Shown piece after piece: positions 7,143-14,389 of a stretch of DNA of 26,942 bases (within the stretch, counting starts at the first letter, position 1; each line of letters starts with the position of its first letter). The notes below the pieces were generated by a model. That model made no database searches and was not told the DNA's origin. It saw nothing but the letters and a program-made list of their open reading frames with translations. The stretch is taken from the IMG/VR virus record IMGVR_UViG_3300023245_000088, positions 1 through 26,942 of that record. One strand, given 5' to 3'. A program made the position numbers and the translations under genes. The stretch comes from a virus.

Positions 7143-7883
7143 ATGTCAGGAACAAACGATGACGACAAAAATAAGAACGATGCTGGCGCTGGCGCTGGTG
7201 GCGAAGGTGGAGCTGCTGATAAAGGTGGTGAAGCTGGAGGAGATAAAGGTGGAGAACTTAATCCGAATCCAAACCCTAACCCTGGTGGCGACGGTGGAGA
7301 AGGAACTGAGTTTGATTATACCGATCCTGTAAAGGTCGAGAAAGAACTCAAAAAACTCCGCAAGGAAAATGCCTCCCGTAGAGTATCTGGCAAGGACGCT
7401 AACGAGAAGTTAGCTGCAATGGAAGAGACTCAAAGAAAGTTAAAGATCGCTTTGGGAATTGAAGAAGAAGAAGATCCAGCCGAACAAGTGGAAACTCTTA
7501 GATCTCAAAATGAAGCTTTACAAATGGAAATACAGCTCAACTCGATTGCGAGTGATTTGGAAATTCCTGCAAAGAATCAAAAATACTTTAAGTTTTTGAT
7601 TCACGACAAACTGAGTGAAATGGAAGAAGGCGAGGAGCTTTCCGACGATGATCTTGAAAAAATCGCGCAGGAAGTAAAGGGAATGGGTGGCGCAGCTCCT
7701 GGTTCAACTGGTGTGAACAGTGGCGGTCAAGGTGGTGGCGGTAAAGCCCCAGCTAAAGGTGGAGATATGACTGTGGAACAGTTTGCTAAAATGTCTCTGA
7801 CTGAAAAATCATCCCTCTACACAAAGAATCCAAAAGAGTATGAGCGATTATTTTCATCAGCAAAAGAAAAAGGATTAGTTTAA
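7143..7883 (+). CDS. capsid scaffolding protein
   Basis: This 246-residue, acidic protein lies immediately before the major capsid gene, as scaffolds do. It has a low-complexity Gly/Ala/Asp N-terminus with an NPNPNPNP stretch (about 41-48). A charged coiled-coil core (about 62-125) includes KVEKELKKLRKEN and AEQVETLRSQNEALQMEIQL. A Gly-rich linker follows, then a short C-terminal segment (about 209-246, MTVEQFAKMSLTEKSSLY), likely the capsid-binding end. Scaffolds of this type guide procapsid assembly and are then lost. GGGAGGAG at 7129-7136 is a strong ribosome-binding site 6 bases before the ATG. No separate prohead protease is seen nearby, so release without proteolysis is likely (inference). 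Confidence 0.85.
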   Translation: MSGTNDDDKNKNDAGAGAGGEGGAADKGGEAGGDKGGELNPNPNPNPGGDGGEGTEFDYTDPVKVEKELKKLRKENASRRVSGKDANEKLAAMEETQRKLKIALGIEEEEDPAEQVETLRSQNEALQMEIQLNSIASDLEIPAKNQKYFKFLIHDKLSEMEEGEELSDDDLEKIAQEVKGMGGAAPGSTGVNSGGQGGGGKAPAKGGDMTVEQFAKMSLTEKSSLYTKNPKEYERLFSSAKEKGLV

Positions 7884-7897
7884 CTAAGGAGAATTAA

Positions 7898-8803
7898 ATG
7901 AGTGCAACTCAAGCAAGTGATGTGGCCTTCGTGCCAAAGGTGTGGTCCGACCATATTAATGCCTATTATGACAGAAAAATGGGATTAGGTTCGTTGGCCG
8001 TTATGGATAAAACTCTTCAATCAGAGCCAGGGGAAACTGCAAACTTTCCTTATTTCAAGACTATCGGTGCAGCTCAAGAGCCTGCAGAAGATGAAGGTCT
8101 GGAAGTCGAAGCTCTCCAAGACGATGCGTTCAGCGTAACCGTCAAAGAGATCGGGAAAGCTGTTGGTTGGAAAGACAAATCAAGACGCAAGTCTTCAGCG
8201 AACAAAAAGGGAATCAGACCTAATGGTATTCAAGAAGGTGAAGCTCAACGTCAAATCTCGCGTGTATTCGCTGAGAAAGTTGATGCTGATATTATTACAG
8301 AGATTAATAGTGTCGGAAATTACTCCGCTGGTTATGTGGCTACTTCTTCAACTCACACTTGTACTGTGCAGAAGATTTTACAGTCTAAGATTACCGCTTT
8401 CGGTGACAAGCAAAGTGATGCCTTGGCAATCGCAATGCACTCTCAGGATTTCTTATCCATGATGACGGACACTACTACTGGCTTTCTAAAAGCTGATGCT
8501 AATGATCCTTTTTATGGTCGTCCTGGTTTCGAGGGTCGTTTACTTGGAATGGCGTTGTTCACTTTGGACACTATGCCTTCGGTCACTATTGATTCGACTG
8601 CAGCCCATTACCATTTCATATTCAAAGCCAACCCTTTTGGGATTTATATGGCTGAAGATATGGACCCAGAAATGGATCGTGACATTCTCCATCGTGAGAC
8701 AATCTTGGCAGCCACTATGTGGTACGGAGTGCTTGCACTTCATGGCAAGGTAGCAACCGATGATAAGAGAATTGCTCGTGGAGCTTTCTGCGTATCAGCT
8801 TAA
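7898..8803 (+). CDS. major capsid protein, N4-gp56-like family
   Basis: This 301-residue protein follows the scaffold. It resembles the N4-gp56 family of HK97-fold capsid proteins: an N-terminal VWSDHINAYYDRKMGLGSLA (about 13-32), a Gly-rich strand with GETANFPYFKTIG (about 46-58), the KEIGKAVGWKDKSRR segment in the middle (about 87-101) and a C-terminal stretch with DRDILHRETILAATMWYGV. About 300 residues is a usual size for the family. AAGGAG at 7886-7891 is an optimal ribosome-binding site 6 bases before the ATG, as expected for the most abundant virion protein. An intrinsic terminator follows within 10 bases, allowing higher expression of the genes up to this point. Confidence 0.88.
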   Translation: MSATQASDVAFVPKVWSDHINAYYDRKMGLGSLAVMDKTLQSEPGETANFPYFKTIGAAQEPAEDEGLEVEALQDDAFSVTVKEIGKAVGWKDKSRRKSSANKKGIRPNGIQEGEAQRQISRVFAEKVDADIITEINSVGNYSAGYVATSSTHTCTVQKILQSKITAFGDKQSDALAIAMHSQDFLSMMTDTTTGFLKADANDPFYGRPGFEGRLLGMALFTLDTMPSVTIDSTAAHYHFIFKANPFGIYMAEDMDPEMDRDILHRETILAATMWYGVLALHGKVATDDKRIARGAFCVSA

Positions 8804-8806
8804 TTT

Positions 8807-8843
8807 GAGTGGGGGCTCACAAGCTCCCTCTCTTCGCTTTTTT
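8807..8843 (+). terminator. intrinsic terminator after the capsid gene
   Basis: A hairpin pairs GGGGGCT (8811-8817) with AGCTCCC (8822-8828), with one G-T pair and a CACA loop. It is extended by GAG/CTC across a T-T mismatch. A run of six T lies at 8838-8843, five bases beyond the stem, so the terminator is probably partial and lets some transcription continue to the decoration gene. Confidence 0.6.
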
Positions 8844-8868
8844 GTTTAATATTTAGATAGGAGATTTT

Positions 8869-9255
8869 ATGTCTTTAAGTAATGAAAGCAATCCGCAGGT
8901 TGCTGTAATCCCTTTAGGTTCTCTGGCAACAGATGACGTTCAGGTTCCTGCAATTCACTTCCGAAAGGCAGTGAAAATTTTAAGTGTGAAGCTTGTCAAT
9001 GGTGCTGCCATTACTGCTTCTGATACTAACTTTGTTCAAGTTGGCCTTCAGCACGTTGGCGGCAACGTCATAGCTGAGATTGACACTCGTGCAGCCCATG
9101 AAAATGCGCTTGTTAAGAATGTTGGTAAGGCTTTAAACGTGAGCGCGGTTGAGGATGATGTTGCTGCTGGGTCTAACCTAGAAGTGGATTATCAAGAAGG
9201 TGGAACTATTGCCCTTACGAGCGCAGTTCTATTAATCGAATACTTTAACAAGTAA
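8869..9255 (+). CDS. probable capsid decoration (minor head) protein
   Basis: This 128-residue protein is rich in beta-prone Val, Ile and Ala stretches, with no Cys or enzyme motif. It lies directly after the major capsid gene, the usual place for head decoration or stabilisation proteins. The sequence runs through KAVKILSVKLVNGAAIT and FVQVGLQHVGGNVIAEIDTR and ends in LTSAVLLIEYFNK, suggesting a small beta-sandwich. Family assignment cannot be made by eye; the role is inferred from size and position. ATAGGAG lies 5 bases before the ATG. The gene is isolated between two intrinsic terminators, which would set its dosage separately from the capsid gene and the connectors. Confidence 0.6.
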   Translation: MSLSNESNPQVAVIPLGSLATDDVQVPAIHFRKAVKILSVKLVNGAAITASDTNFVQVGLQHVGGNVIAEIDTRAAHENALVKNVGKALNVSAVEDDVAAGSNLEVDYQEGGTIALTSAVLLIEYFNK

Positions 9256-9258
9256 TCC

Positions 9259-9284
9259 AAAGCGGGGTTAATTCCCCGCTTTTT
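9259..9284 (+). terminator. strong intrinsic terminator
   Basis: AGCGGGG (9261-9267) pairs perfectly with CCCCGCT (9274-9280) around a TTAATT loop, flanked by AAA on the left and a TTTTT run on the right (9280-9284). This is a textbook rho-independent terminator just after the decoration gene. The A-run/T-run symmetry may allow some bidirectional function, but no minus-strand gene is present. Confidence 0.85.
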
Positions 9285-9300
9285 AAAATGGGAGGTTCCT

Positions 9301-9573
9301 ATGGGAGCAACAATGTCGAGAAGACGAATGAAAGATAAGAAGAATAAAAAAGCAAAGACTATGAAAAAAGTCGCTGCTGAAGTAACAAAACCAACGACTA
9401 TGAAAAAAGTCGCTGCTGAAGTAACAAAACCAACGAAGAAGAAGACCAGTAAAAAGGCTCCTGCTTCAAAGAAGAAAACAACCAAGAAGGCTGCTACTTC
9501 TAAAAAGAAAACCACTAAGAAAGTCAGTGGGGTTCCTCCGAAAGAAGAAACCAAAACGACTGAGTACAAATAA
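9301..9573 (+). CDS. histone H1-like Lys-rich protein
   Basis: This 90-residue protein is one-third lysine (30 of 90), with repeated KKT, KKA and SKKKTTKK motifs and no hydrophobic core, resembling the C-terminal tail of histone H1 and bacterial H1-like proteins. Residues 20-45 contain two exact copies of a 13-residue unit, TMKKVAAEVTKPT, encoded by a perfect 39-bp tandem duplication (9357-9395 and 9396-9434). It is probably disordered and binds DNA by charge. Whether it is packaged in the head or acts in the host is not known. ATG 9301 has GGGAGG 5 bases upstream and follows a strong terminator, so a promoter close to it, or read-through, is needed. Confidence 0.72.
   Translation: MGATMSRRRMKDKKNKKAKTMKKVAAEVTKPTTMKKVAAEVTKPTKKKTSKKAPASKKKTTKKAATSKKKTTKKVSGVPPKEETKTTEYK
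9357..9435 (+). repeat. 39-bp perfect tandem duplication
   Basis: Bases 9357-9395 are repeated exactly at 9396-9434, with the match extending a base or two beyond. The unit is 13 codons, so it preserves the frame of the H1-like gene. Perfect identity at third positions points to a recent duplication. Confidence 0.95.
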
Positions 9574-9589
9574 GCCTTAAGGGGGAATG

Positions 9590-9943
9590 ATGGCTTTTTC
9601 TGAAACAGAAAAGGTGAAGATCCTAAGATATATAGGATGGCCGCCAACAACAATAGTTAGCACTTCCCTTGATTATTCCAAGATTGTATCTGATCGCCTT
9701 ACAAACGCCAGCACTCCCACACAGGGAATCGTGAGAGAACTGTTGGACCGAATTGAGAACCTTGACGAGAAACTCGACAAGGCTATCTGCAGGGCGGGTG
9801 TGAAGCAAATTGATGACATCACTTTAAGAGATAATGAGATCGACATTCTCAGGAAGGAACGTCGAAAGATTTTCCGAGAAATCGCTCTGCTTGTTAATAT
9901 TAAAATGATGGGTAGTGGAATGATGGGAGCTGTCTGCGTATGA
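9590..9943 (+). CDS. probable head-tail connector protein
   Basis: This 117-residue protein has a short N-terminal segment, EKVKILRYIGWPP, then LDYSKIVSDRLTN, and a long charged coiled-coil-like region: GIVRELLDRIENLDEKLDKA, then LRDNEIDILRKERRKIFREI. The C-terminus is Met/Gly-rich. Proteins of this form commonly follow capsid genes in phages and are annotated as head-tail connectors or head completion proteins; that comparison is from general knowledge, not a search. ATG 9590 is preferred over ATG 9587 because AGGGGG at 9580-9585 would leave only one base before the latter. Its stop overlaps the next ATG (ATGA). Confidence 0.55.
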   Translation: MAFSETEKVKILRYIGWPPTTIVSTSLDYSKIVSDRLTNASTPTQGIVRELLDRIENLDEKLDKAICRAGVKQIDDITLRDNEIDILRKERRKIFREIALLVNIKMMGSGMMGAVCV

Positions 9944-10359
9944 GTGGAATAGTTGATGATCTAAAAGGTTGCTCTGACGATATTCTTGGAATCCGAGATG
10001 ACATTGGTGCAGCTAAACAGAAGGTCTTTTTTGTAGAACGTCGTTGGTCTGGCACAGAGCTGGGTGATGGATCTTATCAAGACAAGCCAAAGGATCGGAT
10101 GCTTCCTTCCCCACGAGTCGTGGAGTTCAAACATCAGCTTGGCATCAGAGAGGGTGGAGCCGTTAAGCAAGGGGATATTCTCTTGAAGATGGTTTCTAAA
10201 AACATATATCCAGACAAAGCCGATCTGGAGTTTGCTGGATTAGATAAGAACGTCGAAAAGTTTTATGAGATTGGTGAACGATTGTACCGACCTATTGCGA
10301 TTACTGAGAAGCATCTTACTTGGTTGATTCTTTGTCGTCCAGTATCAGGACAGAGGTAA
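9940..10359 (+). CDS. probable head-tail joining (head closure) protein
   Basis: This 139-residue protein sits in the connector segment. After an N-terminal helix (about 1-28), the rest is beta-rich, including SPRVVEFKHQLGIREGGAVK, then QGDILLKMVSKN, and ends with LTWLILCRPVSGQR. A small beta-barrel protein here is expected to close the portal and join the tail, as head closure proteins do; no specific family is certain. It begins in an ATGA overlap with the upstream connector gene, which implies coupled translation, and ends three bases before the ATG of the third FRRI-type protein. It could instead be a stopper-like protein. Confidence 0.5.
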   Translation: MSGIVDDLKGCSDDILGIRDDIGAAKQKVFFVERRWSGTELGDGSYQDKPKDRMLPSPRVVEFKHQLGIREGGAVKQGDILLKMVSKNIYPDKADLEFAGLDKNVEKFYEIGERLYRPIAITEKHLTWLILCRPVSGQR

Positions 10360-10361
10360 TA

Positions 10362-10871
10362 ATGAAAAAGAAAATGAAACCCAAAGCTGGATCAAAGGGA
10401 ACAGTAAAATTCATCAGGAAGAATGGTCGAATCATTCCAATCACTGTTAAATCCAGTAAGAACTCAACCGCTATTAAAAAAGGTAAATCCATCAAGATCG
10501 AAAAGAATAGTGATATTGATAGGGCCGATAAAAACTATAAAAGCAAAAGAGGAAAAGCTACCGCAGCCGGTGGAGCAGTAGCTGGTGGGGCCGCACTAAG
10601 ACACGTTAGTCATGGAACTAAGGGAACTCTCAAGAAATCGAAAGCTGGAAAGAGACTCAAATACTTAGGGAAGATGGCTAAAACATCAAGAGGAAAAAGT
10701 GGACTAATATTCGCCGGAGCCGCTGCTGTTGGTGGAGCTGCTCTTGGAAGAATGTTTGGATCTCAATATGCCAAAGCTTCTGAAGGAGCAAAACTAGAAA
10801 AGAAATATGGGAAAAAACCAACCATAGCCACAATAAAAAAAGCATCAAAAGCAAATAAAACAGGACTCTAA
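10362..10871 (+). CDS. basic protein with FxRxxGRIIPI box and Gly/Ala-rich segments, member C
   Basis: This 169-residue, highly basic protein is the third member of the group at 5129 and 5665. Its box, KFIRKNGRIIPI, lies at 16-27 after a Lys-rich start. Two Gly/Ala-rich hydrophobic segments follow, at 66-79 (ATAAGGAVAGGAAL) and 114-129 (GLIFAGAAAVGGAALG), separated by Lys-rich linkers. The second segment could span or insert in a membrane. Function unknown; the pattern suits a virion protein that is packaged with DNA and interacts with membranes at ejection (inference). ATG 10362 is chosen because GAGG lies 5-6 bases upstream; an in-frame upstream start at 10320 would lie inside the preceding gene. 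Confidence 0.68.
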   Translation: MKKKMKPKAGSKGTVKFIRKNGRIIPITVKSSKNSTAIKKGKSIKIEKNSDIDRADKNYKSKRGKATAAGGAVAGGAALRHVSHGTKGTLKKSKAGKRLKYLGKMAKTSRGKSGLIFAGAAAVGGAALGRMFGSQYAKASEGAKLEKKYGKKPTIATIKKASKANKTGL

Positions 10872-10880
10872 GGGGGAACT

Positions 10881-11039
10881 ATGAATAAAAAAGTAGGTGG
10901 AAAAAAGGCGTTGAACAACTTGGAAATAGTTAGTCATCCACAAAACAACAATGCTGGAAGTGCCAGAAATGGAAAGGCTCGTCCTTGTAATCCAGGCCAC
11001 AAGCCAAAGGATTCAACGGCGGCGGTCCCTGGTAAATAA
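10881..11039 (+). CDS. 52-residue hypothetical protein
   Basis: A short open frame fills the gap between two genes exactly. The ATG at 10881 is 4 bases after AGGGGG (10871-10876), and its TAA at 11037-11039 overlaps the next ATG by one base, the coupling seen throughout this operon. The product is basic and polar, with Asn-rich (HPQNNNAGSARNG) and Pro/Gly stretches (RPCNPGHKPKDS) and a single Cys. It has no hydrophobic core and is probably disordered. I do not recognise it. Translation is likely because of the strong ribosome-binding site and exact packing. Confidence 0.65.
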   Translation: MNKKVGGKKALNNLEIVSHPQNNNAGSARNGKARPCNPGHKPKDSTAAVPGK

Positions 11040-11503
11040 TGAGTACAAAGACGGTTCGACTTGAAGACTTTGCCAAAACCCTAGAGGTGGATGGAAAGCA
11101 GAGACAGGAAGATTTCAGGAAAGCGGTTGTTCGTGGAACTATGAGATCCATTCCTCAACTTGTGGAGAAATCCCCTGTCGATACCGGATTATATGCTGCC
11201 TCGTGGAGATTCGAGGAAAAAGAGTGGGGAGCTATTATTGGAAACTTTGCTCCCCATGCTGCAATCATAGAGGACGGAGCTCGGCCATTCACGCCACCAA
11301 TGGGACCTCTACTTGCCTGGGCGAAAAGGGTTTTAAAAGATCCTAGCACCCCACCTAACTACTCAAGTGCAGTCTGGGGTCTTGCCAAAGGAACTCAGTT
11401 AAAAATTCAAAAGTATGGGATGAAACCAAAGCACATTCTGCAGAATCACATCCCAGAGATTTTGGAGAACATTAAAATGGAATACGAGAGGCTTGTAAAA
11501 TGA
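11039..11503 (+). CDS. HK97 gp10-like head-tail / tail completion protein
   Basis: This 154-residue protein contains the core seen in the HK97 gp10 family of tail completion proteins: SPVDTGLYAASWRF (about 45-58), GAIIGNFAPHAAIIEDGARP (about 63-82), then FTPPMGPLLAWAKR. Members join the tail tube end to the connector. The N-terminal helix and the C-terminal helix ending LENIKMEYERLVK complete a usual length. Its ATG overlaps the TAA of the 52-residue gene and its own stop overlaps the next gene (ATGA at 11500-11503). This protein and the next one together mark the switch from head to tail genes. Confidence 0.8.
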   Translation: MSTKTVRLEDFAKTLEVDGKQRQEDFRKAVVRGTMRSIPQLVEKSPVDTGLYAASWRFEEKEWGAIIGNFAPHAAIIEDGARPFTPPMGPLLAWAKRVLKDPSTPPNYSSAVWGLAKGTQLKIQKYGMKPKHILQNHIPEILENIKMEYERLVK

Positions 11504-12111
11504 GCGATGAAAGAGCTGTGAACGCAGTACAGAAAGCCATTATTAAGCATCTGGAGGATGAGTTTCCAGGTATTGAATCCGTTATTGATGGTTTTCCGAA
11601 TCCTAATGAAGAACTAGAATATCCAGCCGCATCTGTAATGATGAAAGATCCGATCATGGATCTGGCGATTAATGAATACACCATATCAAAATCCTCGGTC
11701 ACAGCACCAACAACAGGACAAACAGGAACTAAGTCCAAGATCTTGAGGGTTTATGGTGAATACACTTTAGAAATGCAAATAGATTTGTGGGCTAAGTATA
11801 AGCCTCAACTAAGAACTCTTATGGAAGATTTCGCTCGACTATTTAATCCCTCGATTGGAAGGACAGGGATCTCTGTGCAACTCGAAGAGTATCACGAGGA
11901 ATATGTCACCTTTACTTTAGAAAGGTTTAGGATTGTTGAGGGAGATGCTGAATCTCAAAGAAATGAGTGGAGAGCAGTGGCTACTGTTTCGGCTGGATGT
12001 CGAGCGATTAAGGAGCACCTAGAATATCTCATGCACACAGTCGAGAACAATATAGAAACACCAGATGAAATCGAAGGCGAGGATGACCCAAGCTATTTCG
12101 GTATTATCTAA
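11500..12111 (+). CDS. probable tail terminator protein
   Basis: This 203-residue protein lies between the gp10-like protein and the sheath, the standard place of the tail terminator that caps the tube and stops tail growth. Sequence features fit: an N-terminal helix (VQKAIIKHLEDEFP), a beta core with YGEYTLEMQIDLWAKYKPQL (about 86-105), a helix RTLMEDFARLFNP, and further strands. The C-terminal tail (about 185-203) is acidic, with DEIEGEDDPSYFG. Assignment is from order and general similarity. It begins in an ATGA overlap and is followed by AAGGAG for the sheath gene. Confidence 0.62.
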   Translation: MSDERAVNAVQKAIIKHLEDEFPGIESVIDGFPNPNEELEYPAASVMMKDPIMDLAINEYTISKSSVTAPTTGQTGTKSKILRVYGEYTLEMQIDLWAKYKPQLRTLMEDFARLFNPSIGRTGISVQLEEYHEEYVTFTLERFRIVEGDAESQRNEWRAVATVSAGCRAIKEHLEYLMHTVENNIETPDEIEGEDDPSYFGII

Positions 12112-12126
12112 AGCAAGGAGATTTAT

Positions 12127-13932
12127 ATGCCTGGAATTTTTCGGTCTACAGATCCTACAGTTTGGGATGACATAGATGGAATTTATATCAATGAGGTGAC
12201 TCCCCCTCCTAGTGTAGTGGGAGCCGCCGCAAACGTAGCCATTTTGGTTGGACAAACTGAGCGAGGCCTACCAGCCTTGACTGAGCTTGCCGGAACCCAA
12301 GATTTCTACGAGCGATTTGGTAGAAATTCAACATTCGGAGCTCACACAGCTCTATTAAACAAAAAAATGGGACGGATTAAGTTGCTTCGAGTAGTTGCTT
12401 CTGATGCCGTTACTGCTTCTAAAACTTTCGACTCAAAGCTGACCTTTACGGCCAAGCAAGGAGCTGGGATTTATGGAAACAGTCTTCAAGTAAAAATCGA
12501 GGAAGCTTCAAGCTCTCGTCAGGAAGTTCATACAATCGCTTGTGTGGCTGATAGTTCTGATGATCTTGATGGAACTTACTTTATCATTCCTGATGAAGTT
12601 GGAACAGTGGCCTTTTGGATTGATACCGATAACAGTGGAACAACAGTTCCCGCTCATGGTGCCGATCGTGCTGTTGAAATCACAACCATTGGAACTGATG
12701 ATGCTGATACAGTAGTGGCGACGAAAGTGGCCGCAGCTATTCAAGCGGATTCCAAGTTCACTGCAAGTGCTGCAAGTGCAACAGTGACAGCGACATTGGT
12801 AGCCTACGGGCCAACAGATGATGCTCTTGGTTCTGGAACTGCTGGTTTCACATTAACTCGCACAGTTCTAGGCGTTAATACTGGGAGGAAGTACACCATT
12901 AGAGATAATGGAGCAAGCGCACAACTTACAGAAGAAGTTTTCGATGATGTGTTAATCGCTGCGATCACTGCACTCACTTTTTCAGGTTCAATTATGGCAA
13001 GTGTTGTTGTTGATTCAGCAAGTGCAGAGCCAGCACTTCAGGCTTTCACAGCTTTGGAAAATGGAGCAGAGGGAACTGTGGCAGACACAGATTATGAAAC
13101 AGCAATCGCTTTGGCGGCTGTCGAGAAGTCTGGGAATGTGATCTTTTTAGATGCTTACACTGATGCAAGAAACGTCTATCTCAAAACCCATGTGGCGGCG
13201 ACGACTGACAAAATTGCAGTTCTTGGTGGTAGTTCAACTCAGACTTTTGCTGAGTGGCTCGCGGATCTTGACAACTATCGGGATACTGATGGTCGAATGG
13301 TCTACCCTTTTGGTTGGGTTGAGACTCTCATTAGTGGGGTTCTAACGTACACAAGTCCTACAGCATGGTTGGCTTCAATCTTTTCTCAGACAACTCCTTA
13401 TAAGAGCCTGAGCGCGGTTGAGAACGCTTCAATGTTGGCGGCTGTTACGTCTTTAAAGAATCCACTTACTAGAGCGCAGCAAGTTCAAGCAGATGCGGCT
13501 GGTGGTCTAACTCTTGAGTTTGATGAAGACTTTGGATACTTGGTGAAAAATGCTGTGGTCACACAGATTGCCAATAGCCAAAAGGTGACAATTCTTCGTC
13601 GAAGAATGACGGATTTCTTAACTTCTAGTGTCGGAACTTATCTTAAGAATTACTCAAACGCTGTGAACTCTGTGGAGAATAGAGTAGCGGTTAAGGGTGC
13701 GATCTTGGATTTTGTTAATCGACTGGAAGTGGATGGAATCTTGCCAAAAGATTCAGATGTCCAAGGTGGAACGGCTAAATTGGTGGATGTCGAGTCCTTG
13801 AACACCAACAGCTCAATCGGTCAGGGATTCTTTAAAATATCTTGGAAACAAAGAATTTACAGCTCAATGAGGTACATCGTGCTTTCGGTTGAAGTTGGAA
13901 CTTCTGTAGTTGTAACCGAGCAAAGCGCGTAA
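12127..13932 (+). CDS. contractile tail sheath protein
   Basis: This 601-residue protein is the sheath that contracts to drive the tube into the cell. The N-terminus (GIYINEVTPPPSVVGAAANV, then AILVGQTERGLPALTELAG) and the C-terminal domain (KISWKQRIYSSMRYIVLSVE, then VGTSVVVTEQSA) match phage sheath families. Between them, about residues 135-265, an insertion rich in Thr, Ala and Asp (FWIDTDNSGTTVPAHGADRA, then DADTVVATKVAAAIQADSKF) is probably a surface-exposed domain seen in many sheaths. AAGGAG is 6 bases upstream of the ATG. Being followed by a tube gene within 10 bases supports the call. Confidence 0.9.
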   Translation: MPGIFRSTDPTVWDDIDGIYINEVTPPPSVVGAAANVAILVGQTERGLPALTELAGTQDFYERFGRNSTFGAHTALLNKKMGRIKLLRVVASDAVTASKTFDSKLTFTAKQGAGIYGNSLQVKIEEASSSRQEVHTIACVADSSDDLDGTYFIIPDEVGTVAFWIDTDNSGTTVPAHGADRAVEITTIGTDDADTVVATKVAAAIQADSKFTASAASATVTATLVAYGPTDDALGSGTAGFTLTRTVLGVNTGRKYTIRDNGASAQLTEEVFDDVLIAAITALTFSGSIMASVVVDSASAEPALQAFTALENGAEGTVADTDYETAIALAAVEKSGNVIFLDAYTDARNVYLKTHVAATTDKIAVLGGSSTQTFAEWLADLDNYRDTDGRMVYPFGWVETLISGVLTYTSPTAWLASIFSQTTPYKSLSAVENASMLAAVTSLKNPLTRAQQVQADAAGGLTLEFDEDFGYLVKNAVVTQIANSQKVTILRRRMTDFLTSSVGTYLKNYSNAVNSVENRVAVKGAILDFVNRLEVDGILPKDSDVQGGTAKLVDVESLNTNSSIGQGFFKISWKQRIYSSMRYIVLSVEVGTSVVVTEQSA

Positions 13933-13941
13933 GGGGGATTT

Positions 13942-14364
13942 ATGTCAGCAAGTTTAAGAGGCCATCAGGGTCAATTTAAAGTTTATGAAAATGGTCAACC
14001 TGTGGAGCCCATTCCACTAACGAGTGTTGATATTAATCAAGACTCTTCCTTTTCCAAAACCTTCTATGTAGGGAATGGTATTCCAGAAGGGGATCAGGTT
14101 ATTGAGGGCTTTTCGGGAACACTAGAAATGGAAGTTAAGGACGACAAGGTGGAGAGATTCATTGATGCCTTAATCACAAACAACCTCAACGGGATTGGGG
14201 TGAGTGATTATTCAATGATCTCAACTGAGCAGTATGCCAATGGGCAAAATGCTTCTTATGTTTATTATGATTGCCAGTTTAGGCTCTCAAAAAGACAGGG
14301 CGGTTCAAGAGACAAGATGACAAAGCGTCTTGATTTCCAATGTAGCGGAAGACAACGATTGTAA
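13942..14364 (+). CDS. tail tube protein
   Basis: This 140-residue protein directly follows the sheath gene, the fixed position of the tube protein in myoviruses. It is beta-rich: GHQGQFKVYENGQPVE, SVDINQDSSFSKTFYVGNG, and FSGTLEMEVKDDKVERFIDA (about 53-72) followed by a Tyr-rich strand, ASYVYYDCQFRLSKRQGG. Size is typical of contractile-tail tube proteins. AAGGGGG lies 5-6 bases upstream of the ATG. The function, stacking as hexamers around the tape measure, is known of the family. Confidence 0.82.
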   Translation: MSASLRGHQGQFKVYENGQPVEPIPLTSVDINQDSSFSKTFYVGNGIPEGDQVIEGFSGTLEMEVKDDKVERFIDALITNNLNGIGVSDYSMISTEQYANGQNASYVYYDCQFRLSKRQGGSRDKMTKRLDFQCSGRQRL

Positions 14365-14389
14365 TTTAACAATTTAAACGGGAGACAAT

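Noticed and set aside
7143-7290. Gly/Ala/NPNP low-complexity coding stretch as a possible repeat element
   Set aside because: It is in frame in the scaffold gene and typical of flexible scaffold N-termini, not a separate DNA element.
9192-9653. Long minus-strand frame with repeated Phe/Val across the H1-like gene
   Set aside because: Its repeats mirror the Lys-rich plus-strand codons (AAA/AAG read as TTT/CTT). It crosses a terminator and lacks initiation signals.
14373-14385. Shared 13-mer TTTAAACGGGAGA at 14373-14385 and 25793-25805
   Set aside because: Both are ribosome-binding-site contexts just before a start codon. Two copies in an AT-rich leader are weak evidence for a common element.
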